This document shows, piece after piece, positions 23,948 to 34,352 of a DNA stretch of 64,000 nt (within the stretch, counting starts at the first letter, position 1; every line of letters starts with the position of its first letter). Made by a program: the position numbers and the translations under genes. Source of the stretch: Ensifer adhaerens (GTDB taxonomy: Bacteria; Pseudomonadota; Alphaproteobacteria; Rhizobiales; Rhizobiaceae); assembly GCF_002940685.1 (NCBI RefSeq), contig NZ_PNFP01000007.1, forward strand, positions 186,001-250,000, written 5' to 3'. A model generated the notes under the pieces. It ran no database searches. It was given only the letters and a program-made list of their open reading frames with translations, and had not been told where the DNA came from.

Positions 23948-25117
23948 TTGAGAGAACTCCGCCTTGACAAGCTCGGAGCGATCATCGCGGCCCTCGCGCT
24001 CGGCGGCGCCTTCATTGCACCTTTTGCCACGTTTCGTGCCAACCGTATCGTCGCCGGTGAGGTGAAGTCGGTGCTCGACGCCCTGCCAGCGGGGTGGAGT
24101 GCTGTCCTGCTGGGGATCGTGGTCTGCGCGGTTGCTGTCGCAGCCGTCCGGTCGCCCGCTGTTCTGCGTCTCGTTGCGGCCTTCGTCGCGCTCGCCACGC
24201 TTGCGCTCGGCATCGGCGTTGCCGCCACGCATCTGACCCCTGAAGGCAATACCTATGCCCGCGTCTCGCCGGCCTCGGGCTTCTGGATCATGCTCTTTGC
24301 CTTCGGGCTGCTCGCTGCCGACGCCTTGACGAGATTGCGCCCGGCGCCCTTCGTGCGTGTCGTGGTGCTTGTCGCCGTGCTCGGCTTTATCGGGATCCTG
24401 TTGCTTTCCGGCAGCTGGGACGGTCTCTCCATCCTCAAGGAATACGCGAGCCGCGTCGACACGTTCTGGGCGGAAGCCCGCAAGCATGTGACGCTCGCGC
24501 TCGGCTCGCTCGTGGCTGCGACCACAGTCGGCATTCCGCTGGGTGTTCTGTGTCACCGTGTCACGCGTCTGCGCGACGGTTTGCTCGGCGTCTTGAACGC
24601 GATCCAGACGATCCCGTCGATTGCGCTCTTCGGCATTCTCATCGCGCCGCTCGGCTGGATCGCCGTGCATGTGCCGGGCGCCGCCGCGGTCGGTATCCGC
24701 GGCATCGGCGTCGCGCCGGCCTTCGTCGCACTCTTCCTCTACTCGCTGCTACCTGTCGTCGCCAACACCGTGGTCGGGCTGGCCGGGGTTCCGCGGGACG
24801 CCAACGATGCCGCGCGCGGCATCGGCATGACCGATTGGCAACGGCTGGTCGGGATTGAATTTCCGCTGGCCTTTCCGGTGATCCTCACCGGCATCCGCAT
24901 CGTGCTCGTCCAGAACATCGGCCTTGCGACCATCGCTGCGCTGATCGGCGGCGGCGGTTTCGGCGTCTTCGTTTTTCAGGGCGTCGGCCAGACCGCGATG
25001 GACCTCGTGCTGCTCGGTGCGGTCCCGACCGTCGTGCTGGCGTTTGCCGCGGCGATCGTGCTCGATGCGGTGATCGAGATGGCCAGCCCCAACACCAGGC
25101 AGGCAGAGGCCGCATGA
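23948..25117 (+). CDS. yehY: Betaine-family ABC transporter permease with long N-terminal membrane region (YehY-like)
   Basis: The 389-residue permease has an N-terminal half with about four extra membrane helices (residues ~10-165), followed by the ProW-type permease domain (DTFWAEARKHVTLALGSLVAATTVGIPLGV onward). This two-part layout and length match YehY. The only sensible start is TTG 23948: GGGGAGG lies at 23931-23937 and the nearby ATG at 23941 is in a closed frame (ATG TGA). Its stop overlaps the ATPase start by ATGA. It forms the channel with the second permease encoded two genes on. Confidence 0.87.
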   Translation: MRELRLDKLGAIIAALALGGAFIAPFATFRANRIVAGEVKSVLDALPAGWSAVLLGIVVCAVAVAAVRSPAVLRLVAAFVALATLALGIGVAATHLTPEGNTYARVSPASGFWIMLFAFGLLAADALTRLRPAPFVRVVVLVAVLGFIGILLLSGSWDGLSILKEYASRVDTFWAEARKHVTLALGSLVAATTVGIPLGVLCHRVTRLRDGLLGVLNAIQTIPSIALFGILIAPLGWIAVHVPGAAAVGIRGIGVAPAFVALFLYSLLPVVANTVVGLAGVPRDANDAARGIGMTDWQRLVGIEFPLAFPVILTGIRIVLVQNIGLATIAALIGGGGFGVFVFQGVGQTAMDLVLLGAVPTVVLAFAAAIVLDAVIEMASPNTRQAEAA

Positions 25118-26052
25118 TCGAGATCGAGAACATCACCAAGCGCTATGGCGAAAGCACCGTAGTCGACGACGTCAGCCTGACGATCGCGCCACGCACGGTC
25201 ACCGTCGTCGTCGGCACCTCCGGCTCCGGCAAGACCACGCTGCTGCGCATGGTCAACCGGCTCGTCGAGCCGACGTCGGGCGCGATCCGTCTCGATGGCG
25301 AGGACAATCGCGCGCTGCCCGGCTATGAGCTGCGCCGGCGCATCGGCTACGCGATCCAGGGTCACGGGCTGTTTCCACATCGAACGGTTGCTGAGAACAT
25401 CGCGACGGTCCCGACATTGCTCGGATGGGCGCGCGCGCGCATCGAGGCGAAAGTTGAGGAGCTTCTCAGCCTTTTCCAGCTCGATCCGGCTTCCTTCGGC
25501 CCGCGCTTTCCGCACGAGCTTTCCGGCGGCCAGCAGCAGCGCGTCGGTGTCGCACGGGCGCTTGCGGCCGAGCCGAAGGTACTGCTGATGGACGAGCCCT
25601 TCGGCGCACTGGATCCGATCATCCGCGCCAAGGCGCAGGACGACCTGCTTGCCATCCAGAAGCACTTCCAGACGACGATCATTCTCGTCACCCACGATAT
25701 GGAAGAGGCCTTTCATCTCGCCGATCGCATCGCCGTCATGGACAAGGGCAAGGTGGTGCAATACGCCACTCCCGCCGAAATGCTGCTGAAGCCCGCCACC
25801 CCATTCGTCGAAAGCCTGATCGGGGCGGGTGAACGGCCCTACCGCCTGCTTGCGATCGCACCGGTTTCGAGCGCCGTCGAGCCCGGGGCCGCCGAAGGCG
25901 CTCCGATATCGAGCGCCGCCAGCCAAAGGGAAGCCTTGGCCGAACTCCTCTGGTCCGGGCGGGACGCCCTGCCGGTGGCCGGTCCCGATGGTGCGGTTAT
26001 CGGCAAGGTCAGCCTCGAGGGGCTGGCGAAACGCGCGGCCGGCCCAGCCTGA
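25114..26052 (+). CDS. yehX: Betaine-family ABC transporter ATP-binding protein (YehX-like)
   Basis: A 312-residue ATPase with Walker A GTSGSGKTT, signature LSGGQQQR, Walker B VLLMDEPFGALDP and the switch VTHDMEEAFHLADRIAVMD, all of the ProV/OpuCA class. The C-terminal ~70 residues (after FVESLIGAGERP) are short and irregular where many ProV relatives carry a pair of CBS domains, so at most a remnant is present. It overlaps the genes on both sides by four bases or TGATG, so the operon is tightly coupled. Confidence 0.92.
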   Translation: MIEIENITKRYGESTVVDDVSLTIAPRTVTVVVGTSGSGKTTLLRMVNRLVEPTSGAIRLDGEDNRALPGYELRRRIGYAIQGHGLFPHRTVAENIATVPTLLGWARARIEAKVEELLSLFQLDPASFGPRFPHELSGGQQQRVGVARALAAEPKVLLMDEPFGALDPIIRAKAQDDLLAIQKHFQTTIILVTHDMEEAFHLADRIAVMDKGKVVQYATPAEMLLKPATPFVESLIGAGERPYRLLAIAPVSSAVEPGAAEGAPISSAASQREALAELLWSGRDALPVAGPDGAVIGKVSLEGLAKRAAGPA

Positions 26053-26789
26053 TGCCGAAGCTCGCCACCCTCATTCGCATCGCGGTTTTCCTGGCTCTGG
26101 TCGCGTTCCTGCTGCAGCCCCATTGGTTCGAGCCGCTGCTGCGGCCGCTGGTGCAGGACAATGCGCCTGTCATCTACAACCAGGGAAGCCTGCTGCAGCT
26201 GACGCTCCTGCATCTGCGCACCGTGGCGCTGGCCGTGGCTGCAGCGGCACTCGTTGCCCTTGCGCTTGCCATTCTCGTCACGCGTGCTTCCGGAGCGGAG
26301 TTCCTGCCGCTCTCGCGCAGCCTGGTCAATATCGGCCAGACCTTTCCGCCCGTTGCTGTCCTGGCGCTCGCGGTTCCGATCTTCGGCTTCGGCGAAAAGC
26401 CGACGCTGATTGCGCTCTTTCTCTATGGCCTGCTGCCGATTTTCGAGAATGCGCTGACGGGGCTGACGACCTTGCCTCCGTCCGTGATGGAGGCGGCACG
26501 CGGCGCCGGCATGACGAGCGGCCAGCGGCTCCTCAAGGTGGAGCTGCCGCTGGCGATGCCGGTGATCCTCGCTGGCATCCGGCTTTCGGTGGTCATCAGT
26601 CTCGCAACCGCCACGATCGGCTCGACGGTCGCGGCGAAAACGCTCGGCGAGGTCATCATTGCCGGCCTGCAATCGAACAATCTTGCCTTTGTCGTCCAGG
26701 GTGGCCTTATCGTGGCTATCCTAGCGGTGCTGCTGCACGATGCATTGCAGGCGGCCGAAAGACGCCTCGCCGCTCGAATGGGCCGCTAG
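26052..26789 (+). CDS. yehW: Betaine-family ABC transporter permease (YehW-like)
   Basis: This 245-residue permease has about six membrane helices and the ProW-type loop (MEAARGAGMTSGQRLLKVEL) that contacts the ATPase. It starts inside the stop of the ATPase gene (TGATG at 26050-26054). Length and position equal YehW. Together with the three upstream genes it completes an importer with one binding protein, two unequal permeases and one ATPase. Confidence 0.9.
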   Translation: MPKLATLIRIAVFLALVAFLLQPHWFEPLLRPLVQDNAPVIYNQGSLLQLTLLHLRTVALAVAAAALVALALAILVTRASGAEFLPLSRSLVNIGQTFPPVAVLALAVPIFGFGEKPTLIALFLYGLLPIFENALTGLTTLPPSVMEAARGAGMTSGQRLLKVELPLAMPVILAGIRLSVVISLATATIGSTVAAKTLGEVIIAGLQSNNLAFVVQGGLIVAILAVLLHDALQAAERRLAARMGR

Positions 26790-26847
26790 GCAGGGAAACG
26801 CGACAGCTCGACAATCGGCGCGGCATGGCGCCAAACAGCGAAAAGGC

Positions 26848-27675
26848 ATGCTAGAATGGGGCATGCTCTACCGCGGCGCCAAAAGCCCTGTTGTCAGGGA
26901 TATGGGTGGGTTCAAGGTCAGGCTCAACATGCCCGGTTGGCTGTTGCCCAGGCACCGCGACCATGGCTACGGACCGCTTGCAATGGTGGCCGAGACGATC
27001 TTGGATCCGGGTCGGCTGGTTGCCATGCACGAGCACCGCAATGACGAAATCCTCTCATGGGTGCCCGATGGGGTCATGCGTCACGATGACCGAGCAAGCG
27101 GTAAACTGATCACCGATCGCGCGCACCTGATGGTGATGAATGCCGGGCAGAGTTTCTGGCATTCGGAAGAGACCCTGCCGAGCGATCCGCCACTCAGGAT
27201 GCTTCAGATTCTTGTGCGCCCGCGCAGCCTCGACCTCCCTGCCAACATCCAGCATGGCCCGATCACACCTGTCCCCGCCAATCAATGGCGCCATCTGGTC
27301 GGTCCGGAGGACGGCGACGCGCCGTTTTTCCTGCGCAATGCCATCGATGTCTACGACCTAAGGGTCGAAGCGGGAGCGGCTGTGGCCTTTCCGAAGGCAA
27401 GGGGACGGCACCTCTATTTCTATCTTTTCTCCGGGGCGGCTAAGGTTGGAGGCGCCGGCTTTGCTGACGGAGATCAAGGGCTCCTTGCGTCTGACGACCA
27501 GCTCGAGCTTGTTGCAGTGCGTAACGCGCTTCTGATTGCATTTCTGATCGACCCGAACGCGCCGGTCGTGCGGCAGGGGACGATCGGCGACCACCCGAAG
27601 ATACCGCCGGCCTATCTGGCCCGACCGCTGTTGCACGTTCTGCGCTGGCGCAATCGCCTGCTTGGAAAAGCCTGA
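26848..27675 (+). CDS. Pirin-like cupin family protein
   Basis: The 275-residue protein resembles the pirin group of two-domain cupins. It shows LLPRHRDHGYGPLAMVAETIL, AMHEHRNDEILSWV with the usual metal-type histidines, and MVMNAGQSFWHSEET. A second, weaker cupin half follows to the C-terminus. The start is ambiguous: ATG 26848 has GAAAAGG very close by, ATG 26863 has GGGG; the frame further up overlaps the YehW gene. It follows the betaine transporter on the same strand but after 58 bp. Pirins may be iron-dependent redox sensors or quercetinase-like enzymes; nothing decides here. Confidence 0.8.
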   Translation: MLEWGMLYRGAKSPVVRDMGGFKVRLNMPGWLLPRHRDHGYGPLAMVAETILDPGRLVAMHEHRNDEILSWVPDGVMRHDDRASGKLITDRAHLMVMNAGQSFWHSEETLPSDPPLRMLQILVRPRSLDLPANIQHGPITPVPANQWRHLVGPEDGDAPFFLRNAIDVYDLRVEAGAAVAFPKARGRHLYFYLFSGAAKVGGAGFADGDQGLLASDDQLELVAVRNALLIAFLIDPNAPVVRQGTIGDHPKIPPAYLARPLLHVLRWRNRLLGKA

Positions 27676-27804
27676 GCGGCGCATAAAGACATTCGCGCAA
27701 CGTGCAGTGGTCTGGACCGCTTTCTTCCTGCCGTAGAGTTGCGGACCGCGCACCTCTTTTGGTTGTCCGTGAAATGCACGATTTTCCGGCATCTGCCTGC
27801 GATA

Positions 27805-27819
27805 TGAAAATGAATTTCA
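27805..27819. promoter_or_regulatory. TGAAA-N5-TTTCA dyad upstream of the Gfo/Idh gene
   Basis: The 15-bp inverted repeat TGAAAATGAATTTCA lies in an AT-rich stretch 99 bp before the dehydrogenase start. A possible -35 box TTGACG is at 27847-27852, with a poor -10. A dyad with the same arms stands in front of ridA at 38581-38594, so one regulator of RpiR or another type may bind both. Confidence 0.45.
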
Positions 27820-27917
27820 CAATTTTACAAAATATGCGGATTTGAGTTGACGGCCCGAAAAAACTGTCCCAGTCTGCGAAAATAAATTACGCCAAAAGGC
27901 AGGGGAACAGGACGAGC

Positions 27918-29075
27918 ATGAAAGTTGGCATCATCGGACTCGGATTCCGTTTGGGTTATCTGGGCTATGTCTTCAAGGCCATGGACGAGAGCTTCGAGAT
28001 CGCCGGATACGTCGATCCGAACCCGGCCGGTCTGGCCACGCTCACCGAAAAAGGCATCTCTGCCGGCAAGGCCTATGCGACGCCGCAAGAGCTGATCGCC
28101 AACGAAAAGCTCGATCTGCTGATGATCGGCTCGCCCAACCACATGCATCTGGATCATATCCGGATCGGTCTTGAAGCAGGCCTCAAGGTCTTCAGCGAAA
28201 AGCCTATCGTCACGACCGTCCAGGAAAGCCTGGAGCTTGCTGGCCTGATGGCGAAATTCGGCCATGAGCGGCTGATGGTCGGTCTCGTGCTGCGCTACGC
28301 GCCGATGTACCGCGATCTTCGCCAGGCGCTTGCCGAAGGCAAGCTCGGCCAGGTGGTCTCGATCGAGGCGGCCGAGCATATCGAGCCCTATCACGGCGCC
28401 TTCTTCATGCGCGATTGGCGCCGTTACGAGCGTTACTCCGGCAGCTTCATGCTGGAAAAGTGCTGCCACGACCTCGATCTCTACAACGGCGTTGTCGGCG
28501 CCCGGCCGGAGCGGGTCGCAAGCTTCGGTGGCCGCAAGAGCTTCATTCCCGCCAACGATCCGGCGCGTGAGGGCATCAACGACCTCGAACTCTTCCACCG
28601 CAAGCCGAGTGGCTGGATGGGCTCCGACAAGGTGTTCGACAGCGACGGCGACATCATCGACTACCAGGTGGCGATCGTCGAATACGCCAATGGCGTCGGC
28701 ATGAACTTCCACACCAATCTCAACGTGCCGGACCAGTTCCGCCGCTTCTGCATCATGGGCTCGCGCGGCATGGCCGAGGGCGATTTCATCCGCGGCTATT
28801 TCGACGTGCACGAGATGCTGACCGGCAAGAAGGTCATCGAAAACAAATACAAAGCCACGGAACTGTCGCAGCACTACGGTGCCGACGAGCAGATGGCGAC
28901 CGACATCATCGGCCACGTCCGCGACGGCCGACCTCTGCCGGTTTCGACGCGCGATGCACTGGAAGCCGGCATTCTGGCGCTCTCCATGGACGAGGCTCGA
29001 CGCAAGAAGAGCGTCATAGACCTCCGGCCCATATGGGACCGTTTCGACGAAGCCCTGCATTCCCGCGCGGCGTAA
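27918..29075 (+). CDS. Gfo/Idh/MocA family oxidoreductase
   Basis: This 385-residue NAD(P)-dependent dehydrogenase has the N-terminal Rossmann domain with the motif GIIGLGFRLGYLGYVF, the EKP signature in VFSEKPIVTT near residue 95, and the C-terminal alpha/beta domain with a Cys-His-containing ECCHDLDLY-like segment near residue 185 (KCCHDLDLYNGVV). Family members oxidise the hydroxyl groups of sugars, inositols and related compounds. It is the first gene of a run with a complete sugar ABC transporter, so it presumably acts on the imported compound. Confidence 0.9.
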   Translation: MKVGIIGLGFRLGYLGYVFKAMDESFEIAGYVDPNPAGLATLTEKGISAGKAYATPQELIANEKLDLLMIGSPNHMHLDHIRIGLEAGLKVFSEKPIVTTVQESLELAGLMAKFGHERLMVGLVLRYAPMYRDLRQALAEGKLGQVVSIEAAEHIEPYHGAFFMRDWRRYERYSGSFMLEKCCHDLDLYNGVVGARPERVASFGGRKSFIPANDPAREGINDLELFHRKPSGWMGSDKVFDSDGDIIDYQVAIVEYANGVGMNFHTNLNVPDQFRRFCIMGSRGMAEGDFIRGYFDVHEMLTGKKVIENKYKATELSQHYGADEQMATDIIGHVRDGRPLPVSTRDALEAGILALSMDEARRKKSVIDLRPIWDRFDEALHSRAA

Positions 29076-29088
29076 GGGGAGGCGACGG

Positions 29089-29973
29089 ATGAGTGTTCAA
29101 CGCAGCACAGTCATCTTCGCCTGGATCCTGCTTCTTCCTGCTGTTCTTTACGTCACGGTGATCGTCGCCTATCCGCTGGTCGACACCTTCATCCTGTCGT
29201 TTACGGACGCTTCGCTGAAGAAGACGACCAATTGGGTCGGCTGGACCAACTACGACAAGATATTCAACGAGACCTTCGCCGAGGTCATCTTCCGGACCTT
29301 CATCTGGACGTTCTTCTCGGTGTCGATCAAGATGATCATCGGCGTTTTCGGCGCGACGATGCTGAACGCGGCTGTGCCCGGCCGGGCGCTTTTCCGCCTG
29401 CTCACCATGCCGCCATGGATCGTTCCGATGGCCATCGGCATCTTCATGTGGGGCTGGATGTACAACGGCCAGTTCGGCATGATCTCCGGCGTACTGCAGA
29501 ACATAGGGCTGTCGAACGGACCGATAGCCTTCCTGGCGCACGGCTCGACGGCATTCTGGGCGACGATCGTCACGGACGTATGGATCGGCGTGCCGCTGGT
29601 GACGCTCTATATGCTCGCCGCCATGCAGGCTATCCCGCAGGACCTCTATGAGGCCGCCTGGACCGATGGGGCAGGGCGTTTCTACCGCTTCCGCCGCATC
29701 ACCCTGCCGCTGCTCGTGCCGTCGCTGATCACCATGTCGATGCTGTCGCTGATTGCGACCTTCAATTCCTTCGACATCATCTGGATCCTCACCCAGGGTG
29801 GTCCGAACGGCGAGACCACCACGATGATCATCGACACCTATCGCACCGCGATCGGGTCGAAGAAGTATGGCGAAGGGGCAGCCCGCGCGGTGCTGATCTG
29901 CATCTTCCTGTCGATCTTCTGCTTTGCCTATTTCCGGGTCACGAGCCGCCTTTCTCAGGGGGAACACAAATGA
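29089..29973 (+). CDS. CUT1 sugar ABC transporter permease (MalF/UgpA-like)
   Basis: The 294-residue permease has six predicted helices and the conserved loop YEAAWTDGAGRFYRFRRITLP near residue 185 that docks the ATPase. It starts 13 bp after the dehydrogenase stop with GGGGAGG in front, and overlaps the next permease by ATGA. It is one half of the sugar channel. Confidence 0.92.
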   Translation: MSVQRSTVIFAWILLLPAVLYVTVIVAYPLVDTFILSFTDASLKKTTNWVGWTNYDKIFNETFAEVIFRTFIWTFFSVSIKMIIGVFGATMLNAAVPGRALFRLLTMPPWIVPMAIGIFMWGWMYNGQFGMISGVLQNIGLSNGPIAFLAHGSTAFWATIVTDVWIGVPLVTLYMLAAMQAIPQDLYEAAWTDGAGRFYRFRRITLPLLVPSLITMSMLSLIATFNSFDIIWILTQGGPNGETTTMIIDTYRTAIGSKKYGEGAARAVLICIFLSIFCFAYFRVTSRLSQGEHK

Positions 29974-30827
29974 GCCAGCCGGCCTTGATCAATCGCTACC
30001 GCTGGTACGAGCTCGTCGGTATCTATGCCGGTATCTTCGTCTTCCTGTGCTTCATCCTGGCGCCGTTCGTCGAAGGGTTTCTAGTATCGCTGAAGCCGCT
30101 CGGCCTGCTGTTCTCGTCACCCTATCGCTTCTGGCCGGAAAACGGCTCGTTCGCCGCCTACTACACCATGTGGGAGAGCGTACCGGGCTTTGCCCGCTAT
30201 ATCTTCAATTCCTTCTTCATCTCCACCATCGTGACGGCCATCGTGCTCGTGCTCGTCATCCCAGCTGCCTACGCCTTTGCCCGCTTCAATTTCCGCGGCG
30301 CCGGCGTGCTGCTTGGTGCTTTCCTTGCCGTCAACATGTTCTCGGGCGCGGTGCTGCTCATTCCGCTGTTCCGGCTGATGCGCACCTTTGGCGTGCTCAA
30401 CACTTACCTCGCAATGATCGTGCCGGGTGTCGCCTTCCTGATCCCGTCGGCGATCTGGCTGTTGCGCACCTACATGATGCGCATCCCGCGCGAACTGGAT
30501 GAAGCCGCGTTCGTCGACGGCGCCAGCCATTTCTACACGCTGCGCCGGGTGATCCTGCCGATCGCCATGCCGGGCATCACCGTGGTTGCGATCACCACCT
30601 TCATCGGCGCCTATGCCCAGCAGTTCATCTACGCGCTGACCTTCAATTCCAAGAGTGAATACATGCCGCTACCGGTCGGTCTCTTTGCCTATTTCGGGCG
30701 CCAGGAGGTGGTCTGGAACGAGCTGATGGCCGCGAGCTTCGTCGGCATCGCGCCGGCCGTCGTCGTGATCTTCCTCTTGCAACGCTATCTCGTCAGCGGG
30801 CTGACCGCGGGCGCGGTGAAACAATAA
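29970..30827 (+). CDS. CUT1 sugar ABC transporter permease (MalG/UgpE-like)
   Basis: This 285-residue permease is of the MalG type, with the docking loop DEAAFVDGASHFYTLRRVIL near residue 190 and about six membrane helices. Its start overlaps the previous stop (ATGA at 29970-29973). It completes the channel. The binding-protein gene follows after 37 bp, which is not the commonest order in CUT1 operons, where the binding protein usually comes first. Confidence 0.92.
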   Translation: MSQPALINRYRWYELVGIYAGIFVFLCFILAPFVEGFLVSLKPLGLLFSSPYRFWPENGSFAAYYTMWESVPGFARYIFNSFFISTIVTAIVLVLVIPAAYAFARFNFRGAGVLLGAFLAVNMFSGAVLLIPLFRLMRTFGVLNTYLAMIVPGVAFLIPSAIWLLRTYMMRIPRELDEAAFVDGASHFYTLRRVILPIAMPGITVVAITTFIGAYAQQFIYALTFNSKSEYMPLPVGLFAYFGRQEVVWNELMAASFVGIAPAVVVIFLLQRYLVSGLTAGAVKQ

Positions 30828-30864
30828 GACTTAAGTCAACCACCAGAGAACGGGAGCTTAAAAC

Positions 30865-32094
30865 GTGTCTATTCAATTCAAGACAGGGGTGCTCGCCCTT
30901 GCCCTGCTCGGCTCGACCGCGCTCGGCGCCGTGACCGCCAAGGCGGCCGACCAGGAGATCAGCTGGATCTACTGCGGCGACACCATGGATGCGGTGCACG
31001 AGAAGTACATCAAGCAGTGGGAAGAGAAGAACCCGGGCTGGAAGGTCACTCCTGAGGTCGTCGGCTGGGCCCAGTGCCAGGACAAGGCAACGACGCTTGC
31101 TGCCGCCGGCACGCCGGTCGCCATGGCCTATGTCGGCTCGCGCACGCTGAAGGAATTCGCCCAGAACGATCTCATCGTTCCCGTGCCGATGACGGAAGAG
31201 GAAAAGAAGACCTACTACCCCAACATCGTCGACACCGTCACCTTCGACGACAACCAGTGGGGCGTTCCGGTGGCGTTCTCGACCAAAGCGCTCTATTGGA
31301 ACAAGGACCTGTTCAAGCAGGCTGGCCTCGATCCGGAGAAGCCGCCGAAGACCTGGGCTGAAGAAATCGAGTTTGCCAAGACGATCAAGGAAAAGACCGG
31401 CGTTGCAGGCTATGGCCTGCCGGCCAAGACCTTCGACAACACGATGCACCAGTTCATGCATTGGGTTTACACCAACAACGGCAAGGTGATCGACGGCGAC
31501 AAGATCGTCATCGACAGCCCTGAAGTTCTGGCAGCGCTCCAGGCCTACAAGGATATCACACCCTACTCGGTCGAAGGCGCGACCGCCTACGAACAGAACG
31601 AGATGCGGGCCATCTTCCTCGACGGCAAGGTCGGCATGCTCCAGTCGGGCTCCGGTGCTGCCGTGCGCCTGAAGGATACCAAGGTCAACTGGGGCGTGGC
31701 ACCTCTGCCCCTCGGCCCGTCGGCCAAGGGTGAGGGAACGCTGCTCATCACCGACAGCCTGGCGGTCTTCAAGGGGTCGGGCGTCGAGGAGAAGGCCATC
31801 GAATTCGCCAAGTTCATCACCTCTCCCGGCCCGCAAGGGGAGTATGAGCTGCAAGGTGCTGCCGGCCTGACGCCGCTGCGTCCGTCGCCGATGGTCGATG
31901 AATTCGTCAAGAAGGATCCCTACTGGAAGCCGTTCATCGACGGCATCGCCTTTGGTGGTCCGGAGCCTCTCTTTACCGATTACAAGGGCTTCCAGAACGT
32001 CATCATCGAGATGGTCCAGTCGGTTGTGACCGGCAAGGCCGAGCCTGCCGATGCGCTGAAGAAGGCGGCCGCAGACCTCGAAGAGTTCAAGTAA
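30865..32094 (+). CDS. CUT1 sugar ABC transporter substrate-binding protein
   Basis: A 409-residue family 1 extracellular binding protein. It opens with GTG after GGGAGC and has a signal peptide (GVLALALLGSTALGAVTAKA). It shows the usual WGVPVAFSTKALYWNKDLF segment and a long C-terminal lobe. It captures a sugar, glycoside or polyol in the periplasm for the two permeases before it. The Gfo/Idh/MocA enzyme at the start of the operon suggests a substrate that is oxidised after import, but the sugar cannot be named. Confidence 0.92.
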   Translation: MSIQFKTGVLALALLGSTALGAVTAKAADQEISWIYCGDTMDAVHEKYIKQWEEKNPGWKVTPEVVGWAQCQDKATTLAAAGTPVAMAYVGSRTLKEFAQNDLIVPVPMTEEEKKTYYPNIVDTVTFDDNQWGVPVAFSTKALYWNKDLFKQAGLDPEKPPKTWAEEIEFAKTIKEKTGVAGYGLPAKTFDNTMHQFMHWVYTNNGKVIDGDKIVIDSPEVLAALQAYKDITPYSVEGATAYEQNEMRAIFLDGKVGMLQSGSGAAVRLKDTKVNWGVAPLPLGPSAKGEGTLLITDSLAVFKGSGVEEKAIEFAKFITSPGPQGEYELQGAAGLTPLRPSPMVDEFVKKDPYWKPFIDGIAFGGPEPLFTDYKGFQNVIIEMVQSVVTGKAEPADALKKAAADLEEFK

Positions 32095-32101
32095 GCCATC
32101 G

Positions 32102-32130
32102 GGCCGCGATCCCCCAAGGGTTTCGCGGCC
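32102..32130 (+). terminator. Stem-loop between binding-protein and ATPase genes
   Basis: GGCCGCGA (32102-32109) pairs with TCGCGGCC (32123-32130) and is followed by TTTGCC. It lies immediately after the binding-protein stop and before the ATPase gene. A partial terminator or message stabiliser would raise binding protein over ATPase. Confidence 0.6.
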
Positions 32131-32186
32131 TTTGCCTCACTCTGCTATAAATGAGCCGCTTCTCGCCGGTGGCCGGAGACAGTTTC

Positions 32187-33320
<1,134 letters not shown>

Positions 33321-33477
33321 CGCGAAGGCAAGCCAGGTGGTCGCGGTCCATTGGCGGCAGGCCACCGCCGCCGCGTCGTGGCTGGATGCCCGGCGGATCC
33401 TTCGCTAAAGATCCATCCCGCGCCTTCGTCGGTTCCCGGTCATGTCGAGACGGCCAGGCCTGTTCGGATGAGGCATC

Positions 33478-34254
33478 ATGACGCTCGGTCGCTACACGGA
33501 GCTTCCCCACCAGGCCGACGCAAAGGCCGGAATCGAAGCCGTTTGGGCATCCGTCAGCCCCGGCGAGGGCACCTATCGCGTCCTGCCGGACGGGCGATGT
33601 GACATCATTCTCAGATTTATCCTCAACGCCGCGCCAGTCGCCGAGTTGACGCCCATCGTCACCGGCCCAACGATCGGGTTTTACGATGTCCCCCTGGAAC
33701 CCGGCTCGGGCTTCGTCGGCGTGCGCCTGAGGCCCGGCCATTTTCAGAGAATTCTGGGGCTGCAGCCGATCCACCTGAAGGGCGGCGCGCTGGTCGGCGA
33801 GGCGGCGCTCGACAAATGGCCCGACCTCGCGGCCCTCTGCGCGCCGGCGTCGGATCCGCAAGAACTTGCCGATCGCCTCGTGCGGTTCGTCCGCAGGCGT
33901 GGTGCCGATAGCGACGTCGAGATCGCAGCTTTGAGCCGGAACATCATAAGTGCGCTGCACGCCTCCGGCGGCCGATTGCGCATTGCGGAGCTTGCCAACA
34001 TGCACGGTGTTTCCGAACGCACCGCCAGGCGTCTCCTCCTTCACGCAACGGGCCTGTCGCCTAAGGCTTTCGCCGCCATCATCCAGTTTCATCGTGCCTT
34101 GCGTCTGTTGCGCGATCATCATCTTAGTCCTGCCGATGCGGCGTTCGAGGCAGGCTTTGCCGATCAATCGCATATGACCCGGGTCTTCCGGCGGATGGGC
34201 GGCTTCTCGCCTGCGCGCTTGCCCGACGTGACACTGGTGACGATCTCCAGGTGA
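33478..34254 (+). CDS. AraC family transcriptional regulator
   Basis: The 258-residue protein has an N-terminal domain of ~130 residues of the DUF6597-like type (YRVLPDGRCDIILRF; the pattern GVRLRPGHF) and a C-terminal AraC double helix-turn-helix (LRIAELANMHGVSERTARRL; AAFEAGFADQSHMTRVFRRM). It starts 157 bp after the transporter ATPase and precedes two VOC genes in the same direction. The N-terminal domain likely senses a small molecule. The regulated genes are probably the next three or the sugar transporter. Confidence 0.87.
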   Translation: MTLGRYTELPHQADAKAGIEAVWASVSPGEGTYRVLPDGRCDIILRFILNAAPVAELTPIVTGPTIGFYDVPLEPGSGFVGVRLRPGHFQRILGLQPIHLKGGALVGEAALDKWPDLAALCAPASDPQELADRLVRFVRRRGADSDVEIAALSRNIISALHASGGRLRIAELANMHGVSERTARRLLLHATGLSPKAFAAIIQFHRALRLLRDHHLSPADAAFEAGFADQSHMTRVFRRMGGFSPARLPDVTLVTISR

Positions 34255-34352
34255 TGTCCGAATTGTTCAAGACCGGAGCCCGGGCATGACCGATGATCGC
34301 CCGCAAGCGTGCAGCCACATGCCGTGGCGGCGAGCGATTTGGAGAAGCAAGG

